From assembly GCA_006386115.1 (NCBI GenBank), contig VFIW01000008.1, positions 744,001-808,000 of the forward strand: a stretch of DNA of 64,000 nt, read 5' to 3'. The notes under the pieces were generated by a model. The model was not told the DNA's origin. It worked only from the letters and a program-made list of their open reading frames with translations, and did no database searches. This document shows positions 10,791 through 22,447 of the stretch, in pieces. Source of the DNA: Globisporangium splendens. Lineage: Eukaryota > Oomycota > Peronosporomycetes > Pythiales > Pythiaceae. Both the position numbers and the translations under genes were made by a program. Positions within the stretch are counted from its first letter, which is position 1; each line of letters begins with the position of its first letter.

Positions 10791-11711
10791 ACGGTGCTCT
10801 GGTGCAAAGTTGCGGTTGTCGGCGACGCGATGGTCGGAAAAACAGCGCTGCTGCAGGTTCTCAAGAGCAGTGGGCACGAGTACCCAAAGAACTACATCAT
10901 GGTACGCACCCAACACCACAGTCCACAGAGTGTGCTTTCGTATCACAGCTTCTGAATCGCGTGTGTGGGTTTTCGTAGACTTCTGGCGTGGAGTTGTGCG
11001 TCAAGAGCATTCCGATCCCAGATACGAACGTCGTGGTGGAGTTGTACCTCTTCGACTGCGCCGGCCAGAGCATCTTCAACCAGTTGGAGTTTGGCACTTC
11101 TCACGTGAGTGTTCTCACCATTTTCTACCCTTTTTGCAATGGACTGATCTCAAAATGGTTGGTGGCGAGGACAATACAAAAGCGCCTCGATAGCGGTCGT
11201 GGTCTTTGACGTGAACAGCAAAGAGTCGTACAAATCGTGCTCAAAATGGTACGAGGACGTCAAGAAAACCTCGCCGACATACAACATCCCAGGTAAATGA
11301 AACACGTTCACAGCTATTACTCAAAATCACGGTGACTAACTTCACTTTTTAAACTTGAAATAATCGTACAATCTTCGTGGACTGGTTGATGGGAATTTTG
11401 TAAATGCCGCGTAGGCATTCTCGTTGCAAACAAGACCGATTTACGCGAAAACAACCGCGATGCGATCTCCACGAAAGACGCCGAGGACTTTGCCGAACGG
11501 AACGAGTTCAAGTACTTTGAGACCTCGGCGGTAGGTTGACGCTGCACTTGTTTGGCTTTGCTTGAGATCTGTTGACTTGTAACTCTGTGGTTCATTGCGT
11601 GCTGCTGCTTTCATTTGCTCGCAGCAACAAAATACGGGCATCGAGGCGCCGTTCACGTACATCGCGGAGTGGTTTTACAAGAAATATCAGCACGCAGCAC
11701 AACGTGCTTGA
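10791..11711 (+). CDS. IFT27: intraflagellar transport protein 27 (Rab-like GTPase)
   Basis: Five exons are visible: 10791..10901, 10979..about 11093 (or 11104), 11170..11292, 11415..11530, 11625..11711. The G1 P-loop is VVGDAMVGKTALLQ. Switch II has LYLFDCAGQSIFNQ, so Cys-Ala-Gly takes the place of the usual DTAG. Later come VVVFDVNSKESY, the G4 motif LVANKTDL, G5 FETSA, and a C-terminal EAPFTYIAEWFYKKY typical of IFT27/RABL4. No prenylation cysteine is present, as expected. IFT27 pairs with IFT25 in IFT-B and is needed for BBSome exit from cilia. The initiator exon is not resolved: an in-frame stop lies just upstream of 10791 and no ATG precedes the P-loop in frame. The junction between exons 2 and 3 does not keep frame with the canonical GTGAGT donor at 11105. 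Confidence 0.88.
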
Positions 11712-11859
11712 TCCAAACTGCCTTGGTCTGGAGAATGACGAAGCACGATAGCAGTCTTGATACAGATAAATAGCGCCAGACGTGCTGGCGTGACCATCGT
11801 GTGACTTGGTGGAATGGAAGACAAATAAAACAAAGGTGGACAACGCTCTGGAAATCGGA

Positions 11860-13076
11860 TCACGCGTGCTGCTCTGCCGCCCATTGTTTCTCAGGCTCAC
11901 GACGATGCGATGGTGGCGGAATCGCAGCTGTCTCCCGCTTTTGCGTCCTTCGATAGCACCACACAGCAACGAGAATCCAGCCGTACTGCAGCACGTGCAT
12001 TGGGCTCAGAGGCATTTTCAGTTCGTCGCAATTCACGCCATTCGCACACTCGAGCTCGATCACAGCTGCGTGGTTCCTCGTGTAACCAAAGTACACCTAT
12101 AGCAGTAAATGCAAAACGCCACATCACACAGCTACAATCAGTACGCATGCTCAGCCTCCAACAGCTATTCTCTACTCTGGAAGGATGATTGCACTGTACC
12201 TGGGAAGCTACGCAGAGAAGCGACATTGCCTCAGTGACGAAAAGAACTTTACGGATGCGGTCAGCCGGTCGAAGCGGCCTCCGCTTCACTTCTTCGAGCA
12301 CAGCCCGCGATTCCTCGCTGTTGTAGTCGATACTTCGGCACGTGTCGACTATCCGCGAGTCGAACAGGACGCGTGGGTTATTCATCGTGACGGTGTCGAT
12401 CGACTCGAGTCGGCGAATCACTTGGATTCCGTAGATCGTGAAGCCCGTGCTGATGACACAGAGAAATGCAGCCGAGACGTACAGCTGGAGCGTAGTTCGG
12501 ATACCGCCGAAGCCTTTCTTGCTCATTGAACTGATGTCGCACGCCATATAAAACGCCCAGACGAGGCTGATGGCTGCCCGTTCACATATGACCACGGACT
12601 TGGGCTTCGTCACGGCGCCATGCTGCGTAAGCGAGATGTAGAAGCTCAGCGACTTGATGCTGTAATAATCGATGGCATGATGGTCAGCTCAGCAAATGCA
12701 TGGCACTTAGAGTTTCGGTAAGTAGCTTTACGTACTAGATGGTGTACAGCGCCGCCGTGCACGAGTCGGTGAGGAAGTGGCTGATGAAGCGGGGCGTGTA
12801 GTGGCCGTAGCTGATCGGGTCGACGCCGCGCACCAGGACCGTGAACGACGCGTACATACACAGCAGGAAGATCTGCTGCTGCAACTTGGCGCCATTGCCG
12901 CGCACGGCCAGGATGTACTTGTACGCGCACACGGCCATGGCCAGGAGCCCCATGACGCAGTACACGATCTGGAGAGTCATGTACTGGTTGTGGCAAAACG
13001 ACGCCAGCGTGCGCACGCAGCCTTCAGCTGTCTGTGCGAGTCCATAGTCGCAGGTCGCGTCTGTGATGTTCAGCAT
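11860..13076 (-). CDS. seven-transmembrane protein, array copy 1
   Basis: Three exons: complement(11860..12096, 12200..12659, 12736..13076), 345 aa. The N-terminus MLNITDATCDYGLAQTAEGC carries the family pattern C-x-[YF]-G-x-A-x-T-x-E-G-C-V-R-T-L. Seven hydrophobic segments can be placed: about 37-58, 67-83, 106-128, 146-165, 178-202, 275-296 and 318-340. The loop between TM5 and TM6 is long and charged (KRRPLRPADRIRK), and paired cysteines (CANGVNC) lie before TM7. Basic residues after TM1 suggest an N-out topology. This looks like a GPCR-type 7TM layout, but I see no known receptor family signature. A THH1/TOM1/TOM3-type protein is one alternative. The exon structure is shared with copies 2 and 4. 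The C-tail is Pro/Arg-rich and unlike the other copies. Confidence 0.8.
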
Positions 13077-13079
13077 TCT

Positions 13080-14239
13080 CAGCAGCAGTGAGTCGTCAGC
13101 CTGAATGCGTCGATGAACTTGGGTGCGTCAAATGGAACAACGGTGCAGCTCCAAGCTCCGCAAGAAACTCGAATGAACTGATTGCTTATGGAGAGCGGAC
13201 AAACAGCCATGCAAAACGGTACGACGCTGCTGGAGGCACGAGGATCAGTTGTATAGAGAGAAGAGAGCGCGAGGCAGAATAAACAAGGCAGCACCCATGT
13301 GGTTCTGGTAGGAAGTTTGGAGGTTGATGGCCACTGTGGCCAGCTGCTGGAAAGCAACTGAGCTCTTCGATTTCATCCAATTGTAATTCAGTATTGTGAA
13401 TAATAGCCAATCCGTGTTGAGAGTCAGTCGCGAACTGAACAATTTGGTGAGACCAGCTGGAAAGTGGCCTATCCTTTCCACATGCATCCTTGGCTTGCTC
13501 GAAAACATGCATCTTCTCAGCACACGCCTTCATTATAATCACCAGCAAAAAGCTCGAGCGTATGCACCAATTACATAGAAAGGAATCGCGCTGACATTAT
13601 AGCAGTGTTGGCCATTTCTCTCAACCTGGCTCCTTGAAGATGCCAAGTGACATGTACTTCCACCAATTGTAGCCCATGTGGTCTGCAGCGTAAAGTCTGA
13701 CCAGAGTTTGGTCTTGAAAGTGGATTGGCACCTGGGATTTGCAGTTCTGCCGCAGGTTGATCTTTTCGAATTCTTCCATGAGCGTATCCGTAGGTCGCAG
13801 TTGAGTCTAAAATGCAGCTTGACTGTTTAGTGCATGCACCTCAGTCGTTCCAGGTGATCATGTCAACCTGAGCTCATTTCAGCAAAGATTTCGTCGCGGT
13901 TGTCCCGCCACAACGCCATCGATAATCACGCAAAACGCTTCATATTTTTATAGTAAACACCAAGCAGCAGGACTTTCCCGATGAGAGCTGCTCCTGCTAT
14001 TTTCTAGAGCGAAAGCACAGCATTTGGTCCATCGCCTCAGTTCAACTGTCAAGGCACTGACGACTGGTCTCGCTACTGCACTTGCATATCCTTCTTCTCT
14101 CTTATAGCCGTGCAACTTGCAGGGTACAAGAGAGGATGGTCTGGCGCTCTGTGAGACGCATTCGACTCCATTTCTGCACTTGACGCATAATAAAACAATA
14201 CCGACGAATGCACTTGGTCAATTTTGCTCATATATGACT
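13080..14239. other. spacer between 7TM copies 1 and 2
   Basis: About 1.1 kb of lower-GC sequence with only short ORFs and no similarity to the 7TM genes that I could follow. It probably holds the 5' region of copy 1 and the 3' region of copy 2. Confidence 0.5.
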
Positions 14240-15402
14240 TTATACACGTTCATCAGCCGCGGGCTTTTGCTTTTGGATCTTCCGGTAGCACCACATCGCG
14301 ACCAATATCCAGAAGAACTGGAAGATGTGCAGGAGACTGACGCTGGTTTTCACCTTCTCACAGTCCCTGCCGTTCGCGCACTCCAGCTCAATGTCGTACT
14401 TGGCCTCATTTCTCTCCATAGCGAAAAACACCTATGAGAGACACAAAGATCAGCGGCAAGTTTAGCAACACAGTAGATATGGCGTAGTTAGTAAGTAGTC
14501 TTTTTCGTACCTGTGCACCAATGCACAAGAGTGCCATGATCTCCGTTGTAAACAGGATTTTTCGAATGCGATCTGCAGGCTTCAGCGGGCGTCGCTTGAC
14601 TTCGTCGAGAATCGCACGCGGGTCCTCCACACTGTAGTCGACTGTGCGGCACGAGTCGCTTCCCGAGTGCGCTTCGTCCAGATGCCGGTCTCGATGCGTG
14701 TTCATCGCCTCCATGTACTCCAAGTTTCGGATGAGCTGGAACCCGTACATGAGGAACCCGGTGCTGATAATGGCGAGAAATCCCGCCGACACGAGCAATT
14801 GGATCCGGCTCGAGACACCGCCAAATCCGTGGTCGCTGAACGTCGACATCGCAGTGCCTACGTAGAACAACCAGACGGCGCCGATCGACACGCGCTCGAA
14901 AATCTCAAGCGATCTCTCTTTGCGGATGTCTCCGAAATGCGACACAGAGACGTAGAAGCAAAGCGACATGATGCTGCATCATAGGCAACACGAAATGGCG
15001 GACAGTTAGCCTTCCTCCTAGAACACTACAATGTTTCATCCTCATACACACATACACTTACTAGATCGTGTAGAGCGTCGCTGTGCAGGAGTTGATAAAG
15101 AAATGGCTCAGCGGTCTCGGCGTAAAGTGGCCGTAGCTTCCCGGGTCAACGCCGCGCGCCATGATGGTCAGCGACGCGTACATGCACAGCATGAAGATCC
15201 GACGTTGCAAGATACCGCCATTGTTGCGCACGGCCTCCACGAACTTGAATCCACAGAGAAACCATGCCAGAAACCCTGCGACGCAGTAGACGATCTGAAT
15301 GGCTCGGTACCGGCTTTCATGGAACGACGCCAGTGTGCGCACGCATCCTTCCGCCGTCAGCGCGATTCCGTACGAACACGTCGTGTTGGTCCACGTCGAC
15401 AT
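14240..15402 (-). CDS. seven-transmembrane protein, array copy 2
   Basis: Three exons: complement(14240..14431, 14511..14973, 15062..15402), 331 aa starting MSTWTNTTCSYGIALTAEGC. An in-frame ATG at 15420 would add six residues. The start is chosen by alignment with its siblings. It has the same seven hydrophobic segments, the same N-terminal cysteine pattern (TCSYG, EGCVRTL), the DPGSYGHF loop after TM2, a long charged loop (RAILDEVKRRPLKPADRIRK) and ECANGRDC before TM7. The phase-2 intron after the ATC-TA codon and the phase-0 intron after AQ are in the same places as in copies 1 and 4. The cytoplasmic tail is short (IQKQKPAADERV). Confidence 0.82.
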
Positions 15403-15469
15403 CGCGATGCTTAGCGCCATTGCCGCTTGCGCTGGCCAATGCACGTGGTACAGCGTGAAAGCGCGAATA

Positions 15470-16940
15470 AAACGCGGAAGCAGCCACGTTGCGGCTCATG
15501 TCGCTCCGCGGCGTTTGGATGTGTGGGCTCTTCATTGCTTCTTGCCCACGCATTTTCAGAACCAGCTGGATGGGATGCATGTCAGTGCAAAAACGCTACG
15601 CGCGACTCGTTTTTGTCCAATGGAGTGTTTTAGAGATCATTTCACCCAATCAGAGGGAGAGTAAAGAAACGACCGATCTTAGATAAAGCTCCACCGCTTG
15701 TCTATTACTCACGGTGCAATGCAAGAGTTGTTAGAATTGACAGAATTTAGAGATCCACCTTGAAAAACACGTACCCTTTCCAAACGCAAATAGAGAGAAG
15801 TAGTTGCATGTTGTCGTGACACCTGTCTGCACATCTTCTAATTTTATATCGATGCATTATTTTATGATGAGATCTAATCTGATAACGACAGTGAACCTCC
15901 AGCAAACGATGCAAATGAGGAAGTTCCAAGAAGCGTGGGCACAGTCAGACAGTCCTGTTAGGCGGACCATTTCGTTTGTCGTCGGGTTGAAGCTCCTTCT
16001 CGCCCCCACTGAAACGGAGCCAAACGCACACACGCACAGCCAGGCCGCGCTGCCTGCTGACTTCATGCTCAAGGGACAAACTACCAAGATGTCCCTCGCT
16101 CAGCTGTAGCTCAGACCAGCAGAGTGGACCTCTGCAGCACGAAACTTCGATTTGCACCTGTCTGGCTCACTCTCCAGCTTCCCTCCCACTCGCTGGTCGA
16201 CAGAGATGGCGAGTTGTCTGCGGAAACTCCTTCGCGACGTTACTCCACTGCCACTCCCGCATTATTACTCCGCCGGAGCCAATGCAGGAAGTGCTGGGTG
16301 CCAATGGATGCGTCTGTAGAAATGCCTTCCGTCTTTGATATCGAGATGCCATGCTTGATAGCAAGCAACCTATGAATTGGGAGCTGAAGCAGGCGCCGAA
16401 AGCTCTTTCAGTCGTCCATTTTGTAGTATCCAAATATGCATAATCAGATGATTTCCCAGATGAAATCGACCGACGCAACGAGGATACTAGGTGGTGTAGT
16501 CCGAACGCGGATCTGCGCGGTCTCCGTCTTGTGACAAATCCTGACAGCAAAAGTTGTTGCATTTTCATGCAGCGAAGTCATCGCGCAGGCGCTGTATGTC
16601 GCCAATTTCGTCGTGTGCATTACGCTCCTATGGTGTTGTATGTAGCTTTCGTTGCGACGCGACATCTAGATCTGCAGTTGACGGCGCTGTCAAACACACG
16701 CGTCAGTCATGCAATTGGACGCACCAGTTTGCTCCACCGAGAACTGTAACTATCAACGTGTCTGGAGACTGCTCCCCGAGGTGTGATTGCAATAGCTCAA
16801 CGCATTATCCCGGCACCAGTAAACGCACACTCTGCCAGATCTCAGCTACAAAGCACACAGTTCTCGTTCTGGTCACCACATTTGATAAAACTCGTCGATA
16901 TCTGGGACTATGACAATACTATTAATTACTCTATATGCCT
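15470..16940. other. spacer between 7TM copies 2 and 3
   Basis: About 1.5 kb upstream of copy 2 and downstream of copy 3. Only short overlapping ORFs in conflicting frames are present, with no recognisable domain or repeat. Confidence 0.45.
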
Positions 16941-16948
16941 GCACTGTT

Positions 16949-18187
16949 TCAGACTTCGACTCCTTTCCACTCGGACTCGCTTGGTTTCCACTCAGCCTCG
17001 CTTGGATTCCACTCAGAACCACTACTTCGTTTCCAGTCAGAATCGCTACTTGGTTTCCACTCAAACTCGGATTGTGGCGACAAAAAATCCGAGTTCCGAG
17101 GTCGCTTCTGGATTGTGCGGTAGCACCACAAAGCGATCAAAACCCACACGTACTGGAACACGTGCAGCAGGCTGATCTCTGAGGTGATCTTGTCGCAGTT
17201 TTCGCCGTTCGCACACTGCAATGCAGCAGTAGTCGACGACTCACTGTCTTCCAACGCCGCGACGACTTGCGCGACTATGCAGATAAACGCCGCGGTCTGG
17301 GTCGCGATCAAGATATTCCGAATGCGCTTGGAAGGTCTCGGGGGTCTTCGTTTCTCCTCACCAAAGCTGGTCCGAGAATCCTCGTGGCTGAAGTCCACCG
17401 TACGACAGGAACCTTCTATTGACTGCTTGTCCATCTGCTGGTTGCGGTAGTTGTTCATCGCCTCCATGTATTCCAATTGTCGAATAACCTGAACGCCGTA
17501 GACAGTGAATCCAAAGCTGATGACGGCCAAGAAGCCTGCGGCAACGAAAAGTCGGACCTGTCTGTCGATTCCGCTGAATCCTTTGTCACCTGCCGTCGTC
17601 ATCGCGCTCGCCACATAGAATACCCAGATCACGAAAAGCGCAGCTCGCTCAAACCAGACGCGTGTATTCCCAACCTCAACATGGTTGACTTTTGCGACGG
17701 TGACGTAGAAGAAAAGCGACTTGATGCTACGAATTGAGCAACGAAAACGACATCAAGGAGGTTAGTTTCAGGGGGAAACACACACACACACAAAGAATCC
17801 CCGAAGTTTCGCATCAGATTGACGCAACTTTTCGCAAACTTACTAGATGGTGTACAGCGTCGCGTTGCAGGAATCGGTGAAAAACTGGTTCAGCGCTCGT
17901 GGCACGAAATGGCCGTAGCTGCCAGGGTCGATGCCACGAAGCATGATCGTCAGCGACGCATACCCGCACAGCAAGAAAATCTGGCGCTGGAGCTTTCCGC
18001 CATCGTGGCGAACCGCACTGACATATTTGTATGCGCAGAACGCCAATGCGAGGAACCCCGCCGCGAGGTAGACGATCTGGGAGATTTCGTACTGGCTCCG
18101 GCAAAACGACGACAGCGTGCGCACGCAGCCTTCGCTTGTCTGCGCGAGTCCGAACTCGCAGGTGTCGTCGTCGATGAAAGTCGCCAT
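16949..18187 (-). CDS. seven-transmembrane protein, array copy 3 (second intron lost)
   Basis: Two exons: complement(16949..17726, 17844..18187), 373 aa, starting MATFIDDDTCEFGLAQTSEG. The family pattern (CEFGLAQTSEGCVRTL, DPGSYGHFVPRALNQFF, CANGENC) and seven hydrophobic segments are all present. The intron that interrupts copies 1, 2 and 4 right after the AQ codon pair is absent, and the reading runs straight from TM6 (FICIVAQVVAAL) into the next loop. The C-tail is longer than in its relatives and is built from short repeats of the form S-E-x-E-W-K-P-S, about five units, rich in Trp, Ser and Glu. Confidence 0.82.
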
Positions 18188-18199
18188 ATCGATACAAAC

Positions 18200-20120
18200 G
18201 CGCAGGCAAAAAGTTCTTTTCCTGGTTGACTTGAGCGCAGCACCGAAAGTACGAGAATGCTACGCTCGCGTTCGTTTCGGCGGATCCCATGATCCCTGTG
18301 GCCGAAGCCTCTGGCGGGTAAACAGGACTGCACCATGCTCATCATTTTTCGCGAGCATCCGCGGTCGCGCCAGCTGGCAAAGATGTATTTTCCATGTCAT
18401 TGCTGGACTGCATGCCGCGTGATTTAGCAGGGGACAGTGCAATATTTGCCACTGTTTACACTGTATCTTCAGCAGCGTTCGTGATTAATGCAGCAGTTGC
18501 CACTGAAAAACGCCGGCTGTGGCTCGCATTCCCATTGAGCATTGTGGCATTAATACCGTCACGTTCATAAAAATCTAATGTTTTATTGATGGTCTACACA
18601 TAGCACGCTGTCGCTACGACATTGAGAAAGAGCAGGATAAAGAGATTCCCCATCTTCTCGTTTCTCCACCGAATGTCCTGACGACGTCCTCACAGCGAAA
18701 TAACAGCTCGAAATGACTCGCTGGAGTCTGAAGCAGGACCTAAAGTAGGGACTCGAAGCGAGTGAGACCGGGGTTTACACTGCGTCGTATACAATCGCAT
18801 TGCACACTGGATCCACAGTGCAACGCAGCATTTTAGAAACTGATAGTAGTACACACATTGCTTACAGAAACAGCACTGAAGGGAACGCTTTTGTCCCTTC
18901 CCACAGTGGTGACGGCGACTTGTCTTTGTGAGCAACTCGTCACTTTCGTTCACAGTGCTCAGACAGCAAATCCGGTTTTGCAAACGGGCATCACGAGGAA
19001 CACAGATGCATGGATAGATCCATCTCAGTGCATCAGCACTGTGCTTGTGGGTCGTAGCCATGGTGACTGCGGTAGAAAGCACGTGTCAATGAATAAAAAG
19101 ATACGGCATGTAACTTAGCCATGGCGCTACTGTGCTATTAGCTTGGCGCCTGGATCTCACTAAACTTCATGATTCCTCAGGTTGCGTAGCGATGTGAGCG
19201 AGTGGTCTCTCGCATTCGCAGCGAAAATGGTCTTGTATCATCACAACCCTTTTGCGCGCATGCTACGTGGCTGCCATGATGAGATGCCCCTTCTCGTTTC
19301 CCGTGTCATGGATGCGTCCTGTGAATCCGAGTGACTCGAGCCCCCAAAGTTCATTTGTAACGGGAGGGGCAGCACGTAATGCGCAGTGGAGCTGTTTCTT
19401 ACGTCGAAGCTGGACTGGGTTTTGTCGCTCCTTGATTAGTTTCTATTGTGCAAGTCCAGGTTCGTTGAGTATCGTGTGAGCAGCTATAATGCAGGCAGAG
19501 CATGAGGTCACTGAACGTGTTGTAGGAGTTGATCCAAAGTTGGCCAGCTCTGCAGGAGAGTCGATCACTTGGATATGTTTCCCGTTTTTTGTATGGATGG
19601 GTGCGAACAATTCCGTATCTTCTGACTGAATGTCCAATTTCATTTATTCGCAGAGCCCAAGTTAAACTGTTCTCGAGAGTACTGCAATCCCTGTGTCATA
19701 ATGGACAAATACCCGAGAAAAACCGCACTGATAAATGGGGAAAAAAATGCTCGTTTTGGGAAAATGGTGTTTTCCGCAAACATGGCCTCCTCGCAGTTGC
19801 AGCACGTGCTGCGAGTGGACTGCTGTGCTCGTTTGTTCATACGCCGCTGCTTGTCTTACACATTGCTCACACATACAGAAATCCTAGTCAAACTTTTTAA
19901 ACTACCCAATTCTGTGCAAAAACCGCGCACCACCCGAGCATTGCTCTAATAAGATTGATCTTTACTGGCGGAGATACCATTGTGGATTCTCATGCACTCC
20001 AGAAATGGCTCACCATTTGTGCGAGACTCACTTTCTCATCGCTACGACCTACTTGCTTTGCACTCTATAAAGATTATAATACTGAGATGACGGTAAAAAA
20101 TACATATTACTTACTTTGTG
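18200..20120. other. spacer between 7TM copies 3 and 4
   Basis: About 1.9 kb without a supported gene. ORFs are short, antisense to each other and without recognisable motifs. AT content is higher than in the genes. Confidence 0.45.
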
Positions 20121-20129
20121 TGTCCTGCG

Positions 20130-21317
20130 TCAGACCTGGTAACTCTTTTCCCATTCATTCTCCGACTGCGGAGAGTCAAATGTCGCTGTATCTGGTTGCT
20201 TCTGAATGGTTCGGTAGCACCACACTGCAATCAAAACCCACACGTACTGGAAGATGTGAAGGAGACTGACATTGGCCTTGAGCTTGTCACATTCCACACC
20301 GTTTGCACACTCCAACTCGACGTTAGACGACTCGCTACTGGAGATCGCGAAAACCACCTGTTGCAACAACAAGATGGCGTCAGTGCGTGATTCGGCAGAC
20401 TGCAGATAGATTGCCGGCTGGATATATATGTACCTGAGCGCCAACGCAAATAAATGCCGCTGATTGGGTCGCGATCAAGATTTTCCGAATACGATCAGCC
20501 GGTTTCTGTGGCTTTTCATTTTCCAACTCGAAAATGCTCTCCTCTCGAGGATAACTGTCATTGTAGTCCACGGTTGGGCAGGACTCTACGGATTGCAGCT
20601 GGCGGTTTCGGTAGTTGTTCATCGCATCCATGTACTCCAGTTGTCGGATGACTTGAAGACCATACACAGCGAAGCCGATGCTGATGATGGCCAAGAAACC
20701 CGCGCCAACGAAAAGTCGGATCTCACGTGCAAACCCGCCGAAGCCTTTCTCCCTTGTAAAACTCAGCGAGCTGACCGCGTAGAAAGCCCAGATCAGGAGA
20801 ATCGATGTTCGCTCGAAAAAGGTACGTACTCCTGCTTTTCCAATGTCGTCCAGGTGTGACACGGAGACATAGAAGAAAAGCGACTTGATGCTGCACAGCA
20901 AAGTCCGCATCAATGGAAACAAGGTTAGCTCAGTCCTGGCCAAGGAGCAACAATCACCTAACACAAATCCACTTACTAGATTGTGTACAGCGTCGCGTTG
21001 CAGGAATCGGTGAAAAACTGGTTCACAGCTCGCGGCACGAAATGGCCGTAGCTGCCAGGATCGATGCCACGCAGCATGATCGTCAGCGACGCATACCCAC
21101 ACAGCATGAAAATCTGGCGCTGGAGCTTCCCGCCATCGTTGCGCACGGAACTGACATATTTGTACCCGCAGAGCATCCATGCGAGGAACCCCGCGACAAA
21201 GTAGATGATCTGGGAAGTCGTGTACTGTTTGTCACAATACCACGACAGAGTTCTCACGCAGCCTTCGATCGTCCGCGCGAGTCCGAACTCGCAGGTGTCG
21301 CTCGTGAACGTTGACAT
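20130..21317 (-). CDS. seven-transmembrane protein, array copy 4
   Basis: Three exons: complement(20130..20357, 20434..20890, 20977..21317), 341 aa, starting MSTFTSDTCEFGLARTIEGC. It is the closest relative of copy 3 in exon 1 (shared MLRGIDPGSYGHFVPRA and FFTDSCNATLYTI), but it keeps the second intron. The seven hydrophobic segments, the long charged loop between TM5 and TM6 (ENEKPQKPADRIRK) and ECANGVEC before TM7 are intact. The tail ends in a single unit resembling the copy-3 repeats (SENEWEKSYQV). Copies 3 and 4 therefore look like the most recent duplication of the array. Confidence 0.82.
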
Positions 21318-22361
21318 ACTCAAAACCGCCGGACTGACTGGCGAGTCGCTTGAGTTCTAGACCGAGAATCGGAGACTGGTGCTGACACAGGCACGACCGC
21401 GCAACACACGTGGTCAGCACGGACACTGCACATCTTCTTGGGATGGTGGGTCACGCCAGTCACGCCACGCCAAGCGGTAGATTCTGTGTCAACGACACTG
21501 CTGCATGGACCACTGTAGCTCCTCATCATTGACGGAATCGTACCTTTTATGAGCCTCATTTTTCGAGCAAACTAATTCGTGCATGTCATTGGTGGGAAAC
21601 GATAGATACCAGCTCTAAATTTTGGATTATTAGCCAATCACACGCCTGGTGGATTTGAAGTGAGCCACACCGAAGAACGCATGTTGTCGAATCGAGACAA
21701 TTGATTGCCGTCATATGGTTCACTGCAACCGCCATCATAAGCATTTTTTGAAGCGCACTGAAATGTTGAAGCGTGAATTCTACCTGCCAAAGATAAGATC
21801 CTCGGGAAGAAAAATACCCAAGTGACAAATGGACAACCACATCGAAACGACCAGTTTCATGAGATAACTGGACTAGATTAGGTCGCGGAGATGAGAAAAA
21901 GCTTCGTATACGGGGCTATGAAAGGTTCACGCGATTTGTGCTCTTGATGAAACTGCCTCATCAGATTCCTGGGCATACTACGCGAATTGTGAAGCACACT
22001 CACTATTTACTATATAGACTCCTTTACATATGCACAGCGTAGGCGACAAACGAGAGTGCCGGACCCACGATCTGCTGCACGCAACCTGTGCTCGTTGGGT
22101 TGGCGTGTGCAAACGAAAAAGGGCGTCATTTTGGCTCTGTGGCAGGCAGGTGCACTTGGTCACGTACGCTGCTTGAATTGCGCAGCGGTAACAGAGTGGG
22201 CGAACACGCGATGGAAGCAGCTTTCTCTGAGCATCGTTCTCCAACCCCAGGACACATGGCCATAGATAGGCACTTTTCCGCCCAGCCAAACCACTCGAAA
22301 GTGGACAACTTTGATTGAGGAAAGGCAAGACTTGGTGTTTTAACGCGGCCGGTATGTTCGC

Positions 22362-22447
22362 AAATTGCAAGCACATAGGAGAGTGGATATCGTAGGTCGC
22401 TTAAGACGCACCTAAATATACCTCACCTTATAGAAAATTGCAAACAC
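22362..22447 (+). mobile_element. solo 3' tail of a LINE with flanking short duplications
   Basis: The 60 bp at 22375-22434 match the 3' end of the LINE at 32923-35403. Both have GGAGA(A/G)TGGATAT(T/C)GTAGGTC, a short variable spacer and then CCTAAATATACCTCACCTTATA. The fragment is bordered by near-identical 13-mers, AAATTGCAAGCAC (22362-22374) and AAATTGCAAACAC (22435-22447). They look like a target-site duplication with one later substitution. The simplest reading is an extremely 5'-truncated retroinsertion. Confidence 0.7.

Noticed and set aside
21318..21323. Two-residue N-terminal extension of 7TM copy 4 (MS before MSTF)
   Set aside because: The codon at 21323 is TTG. The ATG at 21317 matches the starts of the sibling genes.
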